A DNA stretch of 64,000 bases. Source: Novosphingobium aureum (GTDB lineage Bacteria > Pseudomonadota > Alphaproteobacteria > Sphingomonadales > Sphingomonadaceae). The stretch's first letter is position 1; every line of letters begins with the position of its first letter. Positions 9,294 through 18,637 of the stretch are shown piece after piece. The stretch covers positions 1-64,000 of the forward strand of contig NZ_JADZGI010000001.1 in the NCBI RefSeq assembly GCF_015865035.1, given 5' to 3'. A program made the translations under genes and the position numbers. Under the pieces are notes generated by a model. That model did not search any database. It was given only the letters and a program-made list of their open reading frames with translations, and was not told where the DNA came from.

Positions 9294-10472
9294 TCAGCTG
9301 CGCCGTGCCTCGCGCCTCGCCCGCAGGTAACCACCCGGTCCCGAACAGGCCCCGACGGCCTGGGCGATTGGGATACGGAAGGGAACCTTGTAGTCCGCCG
9401 AACGGCGCCGCGCCCTCAGTACGGCAGGAATCTGGTGACGCAGCCAGCGTGCCAGCGTGGTCACCGCGCGCGGGTTGCGTTCGAACAGCAAGGCCTTGGT
9501 GAGAATCGCGAAATAGCCGCACTCGTAACCGTGGATCTGCTGCTCGAGCTCTTCCATCGAACGACGATGCCGATGCCAGTTGAGCGCGTGGGGATCGTAG
9601 ACGATCTTGTAACCGGCAGAAAGCAGGCGGCGAAAGTAGTCGGTGTCCCCGCCCGCCCGCGAGGCCGTGCCCGCATCGAGCGCGGGATCGAAGGGGCCGA
9701 CGAGATCGACTGCGCTGCGACGCAGGGCAAGATTGACGCCCGCGCCCGCGATCCAGCCCTCGAACGGCTCGATCTTGATCGCGTCGTGAACCACGCGCTT
9801 GAACCCGCGCCCGAAGCCGCCGAGCCGCTGGAATGCGATCTGCGCCTCGCTCTCGAGTTCGAGCGCCATGGTCAGCCCTGTCGCCGCCATGACCAGCGGA
9901 TCGTCGAAGTTGCGCACCAGGCTGGCGAACCATTCGCGGTCGGGTACGGCATCGTCGTCGATGAAGACGACGATCTCGCCGCGTGCATGTTCGATCGCGG
10001 TGTTGCGGGCGAAGTTGAGCCCCTTGCGCGGCTCGACGACGTAGCGCACCGCGGGATGGCGTTCGACCACCGCACGTGTCGCCTCGGTGGCGGGCGCATT
10101 GTCGACGACGAGGATCTCGGGCACGACACTCATCGCCTGCAGGCCCTGCAGGCACTTCTCCAGATCGTCGGGCCGCTCGCGGGTGCAGATCGCGACCGAG
10201 GCGCTGGGCAGCGCTTCGGGCGCGCATCCGGGCTCGTCCTCGACGACACCCAGTTCGCGGGCCAGCCAGCTTTCCCAGAACGAGGAATTCGCCGCCTCGG
10301 CAAGCTGGCGGTCGAGCGGGGCCTCCGGGTCGAACTTGTCGTAGGACAGGATCGCCTGCCCGCGCGGGCGACCGTCGATACGCAGCAGCACGCAGGCACC
10401 TTCGTAGCCCGGCTGCGGGTCGAGCCGCTCGGGCAGTGCCGCGAAATCGAGGTCGAGAACCTCCAGTGCCAT
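9294..10472 (-). CDS. Family 2 glycosyltransferase with N-terminal extension
   Basis: The GT2 catalytic domain begins only at about residue 92 (ASVAICTRERPDDLEKCL). It has the IDDDAVPDREW metal-binding motif and a TDYFRRLLSAGY acceptor-side motif. The first 90 residues are a separate small region of unknown role. The protein has 392 residues. Its start overlaps the stop of the upstream wzt-like gene by one base (TAATG), and its stop abuts the next glycosyltransferase, so it belongs to the same transcript. This glycosyltransferase class often includes enzymes of O-antigen assembly. The exact sugar cannot be inferred. Confidence 0.83.
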   Translation of the reverse strand: MALEVLDLDFAALPERLDPQPGYEGACVLLRIDGRPRGQAILSYDKFDPEAPLDRQLAEAANSSFWESWLARELGVVEDEPGCAPEALPSASVAICTRERPDDLEKCLQGLQAMSVVPEILVVDNAPATEATRAVVERHPAVRYVVEPRKGLNFARNTAIEHARGEIVVFIDDDAVPDREWFASLVRNFDDPLVMAATGLTMALELESEAQIAFQRLGGFGRGFKRVVHDAIKIEPFEGWIAGAGVNLALRRSAVDLVGPFDPALDAGTASRAGGDTDYFRRLLSAGYKIVYDPHALNWHRHRRSMEELEQQIHGYECGYFAILTKALLFERNPRAVTTLARWLRHQIPAVLRARRRSADYKVPFRIPIAQAVGACSGPGGYLRARREARRS

Positions 10473-11743
10473 TAGCCGCGCCCCTCCAGCATCGGAACCG
10501 CGTCATCTGCGCTGACGTGCCACTGGACCGGCGGATTGAGCATGCCTTTCGAGGGACGCGAGCCGATCACCCTGAGCGGATAAACGTAGTCGTGATAGTC
10601 GTAGACCTCGGACCAGTCCTGCGAGAACAGGCCGACCGAGATGCGGTACTGGCCCGGAACGAGATCGAGGCGATCGAAGGCGAGCGTCAGCTTGCCGTTC
10701 GGCAAGGGCACGAGAACACTGCCGAGAAGCGTGTTGTTTTCATAGCAGGCGATCTCGTCCTCGGTGTAGATGCCGACGACGGCCACGGCATCCTCGACCT
10801 GCGGGATACCGCGATACTCGAAGGTCACGCCCAGAGCCGCGCCGGAGCGCAGCACGTCGATCTCCTCGCCCGCGCTGTCATGCAGCGTGACCGTACCGAT
10901 CTGGATCTTGCCGGAACCGAAGCGGTTGACCTCGTCCTCGAGCCGCTCGTCCGATTCGACCTGCGGCACCAGCGCATCGGTCTCCTTGGCGATCTTGGAT
11001 TCGAGCCGGTCGGAATAGAGCGCGAGGGTTTCTTCGCGCGGGCCGTAAGCGACCATGTGGCCGTTCTCGAGGAAGATCACGTCGTCGCAAAGGGCATCGA
11101 TCTGGCCCACGTCGTGCGAGACGAGGAACAGCGTGCAGCCGGTCTCGCGAATCTCGGAGACGCGGGCAAAGCACTTGTGCTGGAATGCCATGTCGCCGAC
11201 CGCCAGCGCCTCGTCGATGAGCAGGATGTCGGGCTTGGTGTGGATCGCGACCGCGAAGGCGAGGCGCATGCGCATGCCCGTGGAATAGGTGCGCACCGGC
11301 GCGTCGATGAATTCCTCGAGCTCGGCGAAGGCGACGATGGCGTCGAACGCTTCCGCAATCTCGCTGCGCAGCATCCCGGCGATGACCCCGAGCAGGAACA
11401 CGTTCTCGCGTCCGGTGAGATCGTCGGTCAGACCGGCTCCGATGTCGAGCAGCGCACCGATCCGGCCAGAGACCCTGATCGAGCCTTCGTCCGCCCGTCC
11501 GACGCCGCCGATCAGGCGCAGCAGCGTCGACTTGCCTGCACCGTTCATGCCGACAACGCCGACCGAACGGCCACGCGGCACGGTGAAGCTGACATTGCGC
11601 AGCCCCCAGTATTCCGGCTCGACCTTGCCGCGGCTCCTGAGGCTGCGGTCGAGCAGGTAACCCTTGAGCGTACTGGGGCGGCCGGAATTGCGGCTGCGAT
11701 AGTACTTGCCGAGGTTTTCGACGACGATCGTGCCTTGCTTCAT
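10472..11743 (-). CDS. wzt: Polysaccharide ABC exporter ATPase with C-terminal binding domain (Wzt-like)
   Basis: This is the ATPase of an ABC-2 polysaccharide exporter and would drive export of a finished lipid-linked glycan. The 423-residue protein has Walker A GMNGAGKST near residue 65, the signature YSTGMRMRLAF, Walker B ILLIDEALAVGD and a switch histidine in LVSHD. Residues after about 255 form a separate beta-rich domain (IQIGTVTLHDSAGEEIDVLRSG and on to YHDYVYPLRV). This matches the carbohydrate-binding Wzt C-terminal type that, in E. coli O9a, recognises a modified chain end. It overlaps the permease gene by 4 bp (ATGA). The specificity of the binding domain is unknown. Confidence 0.92.
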   Translation of the reverse strand: MKQGTIVVENLGKYYRSRNSGRPSTLKGYLLDRSLRSRGKVEPEYWGLRNVSFTVPRGRSVGVVGMNGAGKSTLLRLIGGVGRADEGSIRVSGRIGALLDIGAGLTDDLTGRENVFLLGVIAGMLRSEIAEAFDAIVAFAELEEFIDAPVRTYSTGMRMRLAFAVAIHTKPDILLIDEALAVGDMAFQHKCFARVSEIRETGCTLFLVSHDVGQIDALCDDVIFLENGHMVAYGPREETLALYSDRLESKIAKETDALVPQVESDERLEDEVNRFGSGKIQIGTVTLHDSAGEEIDVLRSGAALGVTFEYRGIPQVEDAVAVVGIYTEDEIACYENNTLLGSVLVPLPNGKLTLAFDRLDLVPGQYRISVGLFSQDWSEVYDYHDYVYPLRVIGSRPSKGMLNPPVQWHVSADDAVPMLEGRG

Positions 11744-12516
11744 ACCTCGTCCACGAAACGGTAGCTGACCCGACGAAACAGCCAGGCGCCGAATGCAATC
11801 AGCGGAACCGATACAAGCAAAAGCTTAACGATAAGGATTGCATCGGGAAAAGCGTGGTCGAGCAATACCGTACGGTAGCAATCGAGCAACCACGCAAAGG
11901 GGTTGGCCGTGGTCAGGAACGCGAAATTGTGATCGGACTGCAGGGGCCGGTAGAAGACCGGGGTCACGTAGAAGCCCAGCATCACGGCAACCCCGATCAT
12001 GTGCTCGATGTCGCGGAAATAGACATGTACGGCCGCGGCGATGAAGCACAGGCCCAGAGTGAACAGGAACTGCACCGCGATGATCGCGGGCAAGGCCAGC
12101 AGCGCAGGGCCGGAAAAGCCGGTCTGGATGAAGGCGCAGATCAGCAGCAGCGGCAGCGCGAGCAGGAAATGCACCCCCTGGCTGACGATCGTGAGCACCG
12201 GCAGCAGGAACACCGGGAAGCCGGGCCGGCGGACCATCTCGCGATTGCTCGTGACCGCCACCGTCGCCGAGGTCAGCGAGGAACTGAACCAGCTCCAGGC
12301 CAGCACTCCGGCAAACACGAAAGTGGTGTAGTTCTCGATGTTGAGCGGCAGCACCGAGCTGAACACGGTTGCAAACACGATCAGCTGGCTGAGCGGCTTC
12401 ATCAGCGACCAGCCGAGCCCGATCGCGGATCTTTGGTAGCGGATCTTCAGGTCGCGGCCGACCAGTTCGACCAGCAAGTCCCGCCAGTGCATGGCGGTCC
12501 GCGAATGCACGTTCAC
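11740..12516 (-). CDS. wzm: Polysaccharide ABC exporter permease (Wzm-like, ABC-2)
   Basis: This integral-membrane partner of the Wzt-like ATPase would form the translocation channel for a lipid-linked polysaccharide. The 258-residue protein has the N-terminal amphipathic stretch WRDLLVELVGRDLKIRYQRS and LGWSLMKPL typical of ABC-2 glycan permeases, followed by six predicted membrane helices. I chose a GTG start because GGGGACG lies at good spacing upstream; an ATG eight codons later (MHWRDLL) is possible. It is the first gene of a five-gene minus-strand cassette and is divergent from the trifunctional glycosyltransferase gene. Confidence 0.92.
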   Translation of the reverse strand: MNVHSRTAMHWRDLLVELVGRDLKIRYQRSAIGLGWSLMKPLSQLIVFATVFSSVLPLNIENYTTFVFAGVLAWSWFSSSLTSATVAVTSNREMVRRPGFPVFLLPVLTIVSQGVHFLLALPLLLICAFIQTGFSGPALLALPAIIAVQFLFTLGLCFIAAAVHVYFRDIEHMIGVAVMLGFYVTPVFYRPLQSDHNFAFLTTANPFAWLLDCYRTVLLDHAFPDAILIVKLLLVSVPLIAFGAWLFRRVSYRFVDEV

Positions 12517-12771
12517 TCAACGTCCCCAATCTTGCCGCCTGTCGCCCGCCCCGCCATTGCGGAGAAGCCACGCCACAGCGGCTGGTTGCCCGAGCTATCC
12601 TTCTGAGAAGGAGCCGACAATTCGCTTTACACACGAAAGCTTATAGTAATCATACTGCAGTGCAAAATCTTTTGTAGCCTTTGCGCCTGACCTGCTATCT
12701 GCCTGAAACATGGTGGATAGCGCCATCGCGATCTGCCGACCGTCCCATTGCAGAACAGCCCCGGAGACACG

Positions 12772-15700
12772 ATGCCAATCGTTTCCGTCATTCTTCCTGC
12801 CTACAATGCCGCGAATACGCTCGGCCATTCGGTCGCGAGTGTGCAACGCCAGGGTTTCGAGGACTGGGAACTGATCGTGGTCGACGACGGTTCCAGCGAC
12901 AATACCGCCGACGCGGTCGCAAGCCTTGCCGCCGACGACCCCCGCATCGTGCTGCACCGGCAGGAAAACGCCGGGGCTGCAGCGGCGCGCAACACCGGAC
13001 TGGCCATGGCGAGCGGCGCGTGGATCCAGTTCCTCGACGCCGACGACCAGCTCGAACCGGGCCATTTCGAGGCCATGCTCGCAGCAGCCGAGGCCGCGCC
13101 TGCGGCGGGCCTCGTGCATTGCGGGTGGCAGCGGGTGCTCGACAAGCAGCGCTGGTGGACCCCGCATCCCGCGTTCGATTTTGCCTCGCCTTTCGCGATT
13201 GCAGCGCGGACCTGCCCGTTCGCGATCCATGCAGTGATGGTGAAGCGCGAGATCATCGCCGGGCTGGGCGGCTTCGACACCACGCTCAAGGTCTGCGAGG
13301 ACTGGGACCTGTGGCAGCGCATCGCGCGCAGCGGAACCGTGTTCCAGGCGGTGAACGATGTCTGGGTCGATGTCTACGTACGCCCCGGCTCGCTCTCCTC
13401 CGATCTTTCCAGCCACCTGCGCGATGGCCTCGCGGTAATCCGGCGCGGTCATGGCGAGGATTCGCGCATGGCCGCGCCGGCCCCGCTCCACGCTGGCGGA
13501 GAACCTGCCAGCGGGCTTGAGGACGCGGTCTGGTCGCACGCCTTGTGGGTTGCCTCGGCAGCGATCGGGCGCGGTCTCGACCCGCTCGACCTGCTCGAGA
13601 CCATTCCCGAGAGGCTTGAGACGCAGATCGACGTGGCCATGCTCGCGCAGATCGTCGAAGACGCGCTCGTCGTTGGCGCGCTCGCGCCGTGCCCGCCGTG
13701 GCCCGACCTGTGGCAAAGGGTCGAAACCGGGCTCCAGCGCATGTTCACCTGGCTCGACGACCAGGCCCCCCAGGCCAAGCTCGGCAATCGCCTGCGCAAC
13801 GAACTCTCGCTGCGCGTGGTCGAACAGATCGGCACCGCCCGGCCTGCCGCTATCGGCAATATCCGGATCGAGCGCGTGGAGCTGACCGCGACCATACCCT
13901 CGCTCGAACTGCCGGAGTGCGAACGCCTGCGCTGTGTCGTGCTGTGTCATGGCGAAGAGCTGTGCACGTTCGACCAGATCGTCTTCGAAGGCATCTCGGG
14001 GCATGCGCTGCGCCGCGCGATCGTGAAGCGCGTCGACAGCGAGGAACTGCGCACGAAGCTGGCCGACTGGCACTTGCACCACGGGCCCACGCGCTACTGG
14101 CAGGGGGCCATCACCGAACCGCGCAGCGCGCTGCGACTGTGGCGCGCGGCCACCCGGGCCCGCCTCGGTCGCGACCGCGCGGCGGGCCGGATGGTCTACG
14201 AGGACGTCCTCGACCTGCTCTATCGCGCCGAGCCGCCTCGCGAGGGACAGGCAAGCTTCGCCTCGATCCGCGATCGCTTCGCCGCGCCCGAACAGGGGAT
14301 ATTGCAGACATCACAGCTGGTGCCTGAACGCGAGAAGCAGGCGATGACCGGTCCGCGTCCGGGGGAGATCGTCGACTACAACAAGCCCGATTTCTGGGAA
14401 AAGCTATACGACGCCGACGATCCTTGGGACTACGGCAATTCCTACGAACTGCGTAAATATCAGCAAACGCTCGACATCCTTGGTGACAGGCGGTTCGGCA
14501 GAGCGCTCGAACTGGCTTGTGCCGAGGGCAATTTCACGCGCCTGCTGGCCAGGCGCTGCGACGAGGTCATTGCCTCCGACATCTCGCTCAAGGCGGTCGA
14601 GCATGCACGTGAGGTGCTGGCCGGGCACGACAACGTCAGCGTGGTTCAGCTCGACCTCGTGAGCGATCCGCTGCCCGGGATGTTCGATCTGATCGTATGC
14701 AGCGAGGTGCTCTATTACACCTCCGACTACGATGCCATCTATCGCTTCGCCGAGCGCGCTGCACAGCATCTCGCACCGGGCGGACTGCTGGTCATGGCCA
14801 ATGCCCGCCAGATCGTCGACGAACCGGCAACCACCGGCTTCAGCTGGGACCACACGGTCGGAGCGAAGGGCATCGGCGACATGGCCGCGCTGGTCCCCGC
14901 GTTGTCGCTGCGCGCGCAATGGATCGCCCCGCTCTACCGCATCCACTGCTTCGAACGCAGGCACGAGCCCCGCGATGCCGGGACCGAGCCTGCGCCGGAT
15001 GCCGGCGCCGCTCTGCCGGACAGCGATGCCCCCGACATCAGAGCCATCGACATGGCCTACCCGCTGCCAGCCCATGTCGCGCGACAAGTCGTCTGGCGTG
15101 GAGGCACAGACATGCCTGCCAGCGACGCCTGGCAGCCCTTCCCGATCCTGATGTACCACCGAATCGTCGAGGACGGCCCGCCCGGTCTCGCGCAGTGGCG
15201 CACCAGTCCGCAGGACTTTGCCGCGCAACTGCAATGGCTTGCCGACAATGGCTACACCGGGGTTACGCTGGCGCGCATGGCCGAGGCGTTCACGCAGGGC
15301 AAACCGCTTCCCGCAAAATCGGTGGTGATCACTTTCGACGATGCGACCCGCGACTTCCTCGACAACGCGCTGCCGCTGCTGCACCGCCATGGCTTCCCCG
15401 CGGCACTGTTCGTGCCTACCGGGGCCGTGGGCTGGTGCGCGCACTGGGACCGCGGCCATGGCGAACCTGCCCCGATCCTCGACTGGGAGGAAATCGCCTC
15501 GCTGACCAATTGCGATGTCACGGTCGGCTCGCACGCGATGGACCACGTGCGCCTTACCGGCCTGCCGCCACGCGATCTCGCGCGCGAGCTGATTGGCTCA
15601 CGCGCGACGCTCGAGGGACGGCTCGGCACCGCGCCCGATGCCATCGCTTATCCCTTCGGCGCCTTCGACCCGGCGATCCGCGACATGACCGCAGACTGCG

Positions 15701-15858
15701 GCTATGCCCTTGGCCTGACCTGCGTGGAGGGTCTGATCACGCGCGACGCGGACATGCTCGCGCTGCGCCGGCAGGAAGTGAAGGGCGGCATGACGCTCGT
15801 CGAATTCGCGGCGCTGGTCGGCCACACCGAGGTGCCCACCGCCGTTCCGGCGCACTAG
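12772..15858 (+). CDS. Trifunctional GT2 / NodS-like methyltransferase / NodB-like deacetylase
   Basis: This is a 1028-residue fusion. Residues 1-230 are a GT2 domain (VSVILPAYNAANTL, VVDDGSSDNT, FLDADDQ, KVCEDWDLW). After a linker of about 290 residues, residues 525-730 form a SAM methyltransferase of NodS type: DPWDYGNSYELRKYQQTL, then ALELACAEGNFTRLLA and SDISLKAVEHARE. Residues 785-1025 form a polysaccharide deacetylase (NodB homology) with FPILMYHRI, metal-binding TFDDATRD and SHAMDH, and AYPFGAF. All catalytic motifs look intact. In rhizobia NodS methylates the amine that NodB exposes, so the pair may deacetylate and N-methylate an amino sugar added by the GT2. I chose the ATG after GGAG; a TTG lies eight codons earlier. 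It is divergent from the wzm operon. The function is inferred. Confidence 0.88.
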   Translation: MPIVSVILPAYNAANTLGHSVASVQRQGFEDWELIVVDDGSSDNTADAVASLAADDPRIVLHRQENAGAAAARNTGLAMASGAWIQFLDADDQLEPGHFEAMLAAAEAAPAAGLVHCGWQRVLDKQRWWTPHPAFDFASPFAIAARTCPFAIHAVMVKREIIAGLGGFDTTLKVCEDWDLWQRIARSGTVFQAVNDVWVDVYVRPGSLSSDLSSHLRDGLAVIRRGHGEDSRMAAPAPLHAGGEPASGLEDAVWSHALWVASAAIGRGLDPLDLLETIPERLETQIDVAMLAQIVEDALVVGALAPCPPWPDLWQRVETGLQRMFTWLDDQAPQAKLGNRLRNELSLRVVEQIGTARPAAIGNIRIERVELTATIPSLELPECERLRCVVLCHGEELCTFDQIVFEGISGHALRRAIVKRVDSEELRTKLADWHLHHGPTRYWQGAITEPRSALRLWRAATRARLGRDRAAGRMVYEDVLDLLYRAEPPREGQASFASIRDRFAAPEQGILQTSQLVPEREKQAMTGPRPGEIVDYNKPDFWEKLYDADDPWDYGNSYELRKYQQTLDILGDRRFGRALELACAEGNFTRLLARRCDEVIASDISLKAVEHAREVLAGHDNVSVVQLDLVSDPLPGMFDLIVCSEVLYYTSDYDAIYRFAERAAQHLAPGGLLVMANARQIVDEPATTGFSWDHTVGAKGIGDMAALVPALSLRAQWIAPLYRIHCFERRHEPRDAGTEPAPDAGAALPDSDAPDIRAIDMAYPLPAHVARQVVWRGGTDMPASDAWQPFPILMYHRIVEDGPPGLAQWRTSPQDFAAQLQWLADNGYTGVTLARMAEAFTQGKPLPAKSVVITFDDATRDFLDNALPLLHRHGFPAALFVPTGAVGWCAHWDRGHGEPAPILDWEEIASLTNCDVTVGSHAMDHVRLTGLPPRDLARELIGSRATLEGRLGTAPDAIAYPFGAFDPAIRDMTADCGYALGLTCVEGLITRDADMLALRRQEVKGGMTLVEFAALVGHTEVPTAVPAH

Positions 15859-15900
15859 GAACGGCACGAACGCTCCAGCAGCAAGCCGCCGAGCGGCTGC

Positions 15901-16986
15901 TCAGCCCTTGAATGTGCTCCCGACCGGGAAACTGTCGGCATTGCCACGCGGCATGACCGGCCCGCGCGGTGGACGGGTGCGCCCGTTCGACTTGCGCGAC
16001 AGCCAATGTGCGAAACGCAGCTTCCACCAGTACGATTCGATCAGGGCGCTCGGCGCCGTGTAGAGCAACATGCCCGCGGCAAGAAGCGGCGAGCGCGTCG
16101 CCGCGATCTTAACCAGCCGCAGTCCATCTGCGAACTGGCGCAGGTTCATAGCCCGACGGATGGTCCAGTTTCCGAACGTGATCAGCCCCTTGCGCACCGC
16201 CTCGGCCCGATCGGGATGCTTTTCACGCATCTCGTCGTTGACCATGATCCACGAGCGCAACATGCGCGGCAGGTTGGCCGACATGGCATGATCGAGCTGG
16301 CGATAACCGATCTGGAAATCCTCGACGACCGCGAATTCGTAATGCTCGGCTACGCGACAATAGAACAGGATGTCCTCGCAGCCCTGCGCGCCGGCGCGAT
16401 GGAGGGCCGATTCGAAACCATCGGCCACCTCGAGCGCCTCGCGCCGGACCAGCGCGGAACTGCCATTGCCGACGAAATTGCTGGTGATCAGCTTGTCGAG
16501 CACGTCACCCGAGTAAGGCGGCGAGAAGACGTGGAAGGTGATCGTGTTGTTTTCATCGATCAGCAGGTAGCGCGAGTAGACGAGACCCGCCTTGGGTCCG
16601 GCCGCCTCAAGCGCGGCGAGCTGGCGTTCGAGCTTGTCGCGCGTCCACAGGTCGTCGGCATCGACGAAAGCGATGAGGTCGGAGCGCGCCTGCTTCCAGC
16701 CGGTGTTGCGCGCCGCTGCGACCCCGGCGTTGTCCTGCCGGACCAGCCTGAACCGCGGATCGGCCTTCGCGAATTCCTCGACTACCGTTGCAGTGCCGTC
16801 GCGCGATCCGTCGTCGACCACGAGCACCTCGATCGCAGTATGGGTCTGCGCCTGGATCGAGCGAAGCGTATCGGCGATGGTATCCTGCGCGTTATAGGCA
16901 GGAACAACCACGCTGATGAGAGCTTTCCCCTCGGTATCCGAGGACGATCCCGCTTTAACAGATGCATCCGAATCATTACGCTGCAT
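15901..16986 (-). CDS. Family 2 glycosyltransferase
   Basis: This predicted cytoplasmic GT-A glycosyltransferase has 361 residues. It shows ISVVVPAYNAQDTI, VVDDGSRDGT, AAARNTGW, the metal-binding VDADDLW and GAQGCEDILF. It looks paralogous to the glycosyltransferase at 4.1 kb. I chose the ATG preceded by AAGGGG; a TTG 17 codons upstream keeps the frame open but is less likely. The C-terminal 40 residues are basic and proline-rich. The gene stands alone on the minus strand, convergent with the trifunctional gene and divergent from the flippase. Sugar specificity is unknown. Confidence 0.85.
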   Translation of the reverse strand: MQRNDSDASVKAGSSSDTEGKALISVVVPAYNAQDTIADTLRSIQAQTHTAIEVLVVDDGSRDGTATVVEEFAKADPRFRLVRQDNAGVAAARNTGWKQARSDLIAFVDADDLWTRDKLERQLAALEAAGPKAGLVYSRYLLIDENNTITFHVFSPPYSGDVLDKLITSNFVGNGSSALVRREALEVADGFESALHRAGAQGCEDILFYCRVAEHYEFAVVEDFQIGYRQLDHAMSANLPRMLRSWIMVNDEMREKHPDRAEAVRKGLITFGNWTIRRAMNLRQFADGLRLVKIAATRSPLLAAGMLLYTAPSALIESYWWKLRFAHWLSRKSNGRTRPPRGPVMPRGNADSFPVGSTFKG

Positions 16987-17254
16987 CGCAGCAACCACCC
17001 CTTGTGCCGTGATCGATCGACCCTGCCTCAATTTCAAACAACATGGGAGTAAATTGTTGCCGGGTTGACTGAATTAAGCCTATTCACAAGTCGAAGCGAC
17101 CGCCGGGGTCCGCTCTCGTGCTTGCAGCATCACGCGATTGCGCGGAACCGCAAGGAACTGCGTGGAACCAATAGCATGTCGCGCCGACGAACGCAGGAGC
17201 TATCCTCATTCTCTACGAAGCCCTTGCCATGCCAATACCGCGGACCCACCCTCG

Positions 17255-18550
17255 ATGATCTCGCAGTTGAAAGTCCACTTCCAGCCAATCGCCGCGCTCG
17301 TCATCCGGGGTGGTTCGGTCCTCGCCGGATTCTTCGTCACGCTGTACATCGGCCGGACGCTGGGTCCCGAGGCCAATGGCACCTATGGCCTGATCACCCA
17401 GTCGGCGATGTTCCTGAGCGTGGTCGCCGTCGGCGGCCTGGACCTCGCGACCGTACGTCAGCTCGCCGGGGCCGTCGTCGAGAAGAAACGGCTCGATCGC
17501 ACCAACTACCTCGCCATAGTGGGCTACACGATGGGCATCGCGGTCCTGATCAGCGCGGCCCTGCTCATCGGCGGCAAACATGCCTCCGAACTGCTGACCA
17601 AGGCCGACCTGCCCTTCAAGATCGTCCTGATCCTGATCTTCATCTTCATCTCGCGCACGCTGACCCGCGTGATGAGCGCGATCCTGCGCTCGCAGGGCTC
17701 GTACATCATCGGTCAGGCAGTCGAGGTTTTCTTCATCCCGACCTCGGTCTGCATCGCCCTGGTCGTCGGCTCCTTTGCCGAAGTCACCGATATCCTGACC
17801 TTCACCGCCACGTCGGGCATGATCGTCGGGATCAGCGCGGTGCTGTTCGGTCTGCGCTTCACCCAGTCGGATGGACAGGGCTTCAAGGCCACCTTCCGCA
17901 GCTTGATGAAGATCGCCCTGCCCCTGTGGAGCGTGTCGATCGCGCTCAATATCTCGGACTGGTACAGCCTGGTGACCGTTGCCGGAACGCTGGGCGTCTA
18001 CGACGCCGGCCTCTACCGGGTCGCCTACCAGATCAGTAGCGCGCTGGCGGTCATCACGCTCGGGCTCTACAGTGTGTTCTCGCCGAAAGTGAGCGCCGCA
18101 AGGGCCGCCGGGGACGACCTGCGCGTCGCCCTGCTCGGCCGCAGCGCCACGCGCCTTTCGATTGCCTTCGCCGCGCCGGCAGTCATCATCCTGTTCGTGT
18201 TCGCCCCCCAGATCCTTGGCCTGGTCGGGGAGGAATTCGTCGCTGCATCGCCGATCCTGCGCATCATGACGGTCGCCCAGGCGATCTATGTCGCCGCCGG
18301 ACCGAGTGGCCTGGTCCTGGCGATGTGCGGTCAGGAACGGTACAATTTCCTGATCACCGCGACGAGTCTGGGCCTGCTGATCGTGTGCGCCCCGCTTGCT
18401 GCGCAATGGTTCGGCCTCGTCGGCGTAAGCGTTTTCGTCGGCGCCGCGATGGTCGGACGCAACGTCGCGAGCTACTTTGCCCTGCGCCGCCTCACCGGCA
18501 TCAACATCCTCAACGGCACCGTCGAGGGAGGGCAGCCGCAACGAGCATGA
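17255..18550 (+). CDS. Wzx-like polysaccharide flippase (MOP superfamily)
   Basis: This is a predicted inner-membrane transporter that flips undecaprenyl-linked oligosaccharide repeats to the periplasm. The 431-residue protein has about 12-14 hydrophobic helices. It opens with a segment typical of this family (RGGSVLAGFFVTLYIGRTLG) and has internal motifs such as YRVAYQISSALAVITLGLYSVFSPK. An in-frame extension of 39 codons upstream is polar and unlike the family, so I chose the internal ATG. The ribosome site is weak. Together with the ligase/polymerase-like and Wzz-like proteins nearby it suggests a Wzx/Wzy route besides the ABC exporter. Confidence 0.83.
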   Translation: MISQLKVHFQPIAALVIRGGSVLAGFFVTLYIGRTLGPEANGTYGLITQSAMFLSVVAVGGLDLATVRQLAGAVVEKKRLDRTNYLAIVGYTMGIAVLISAALLIGGKHASELLTKADLPFKIVLILIFIFISRTLTRVMSAILRSQGSYIIGQAVEVFFIPTSVCIALVVGSFAEVTDILTFTATSGMIVGISAVLFGLRFTQSDGQGFKATFRSLMKIALPLWSVSIALNISDWYSLVTVAGTLGVYDAGLYRVAYQISSALAVITLGLYSVFSPKVSAARAAGDDLRVALLGRSATRLSIAFAAPAVIILFVFAPQILGLVGEEFVAASPILRIMTVAQAIYVAAGPSGLVLAMCGQERYNFLITATSLGLLIVCAPLAAQWFGLVGVSVFVGAAMVGRNVASYFALRRLTGINILNGTVEGGQPQRA

Positions 18551-18637
18551 CGGCCGCGCATTATGACAGCACGATACGCAGGCAGATGTCCGGCTTTGAG
18601 CTGACCTGACGCCTTCGAACGAGACTCAGGAGACTGC

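Noticed and set aside
7955..10475. Long plus-strand frames opposite the two glycosyltransferases at 7.9-10.5 kb
   Set aside because: The minus-strand frames carry GT2 motifs and coupled start-stop overlaps; the plus-strand frames have none.
15877..15901. AGCAGC/GCTGCT hairpin between the trifunctional gene and the next glycosyltransferase as a terminator
   Set aside because: Only a 6-bp stem, no T-run, and it overlaps the stop of the minus-strand gene.
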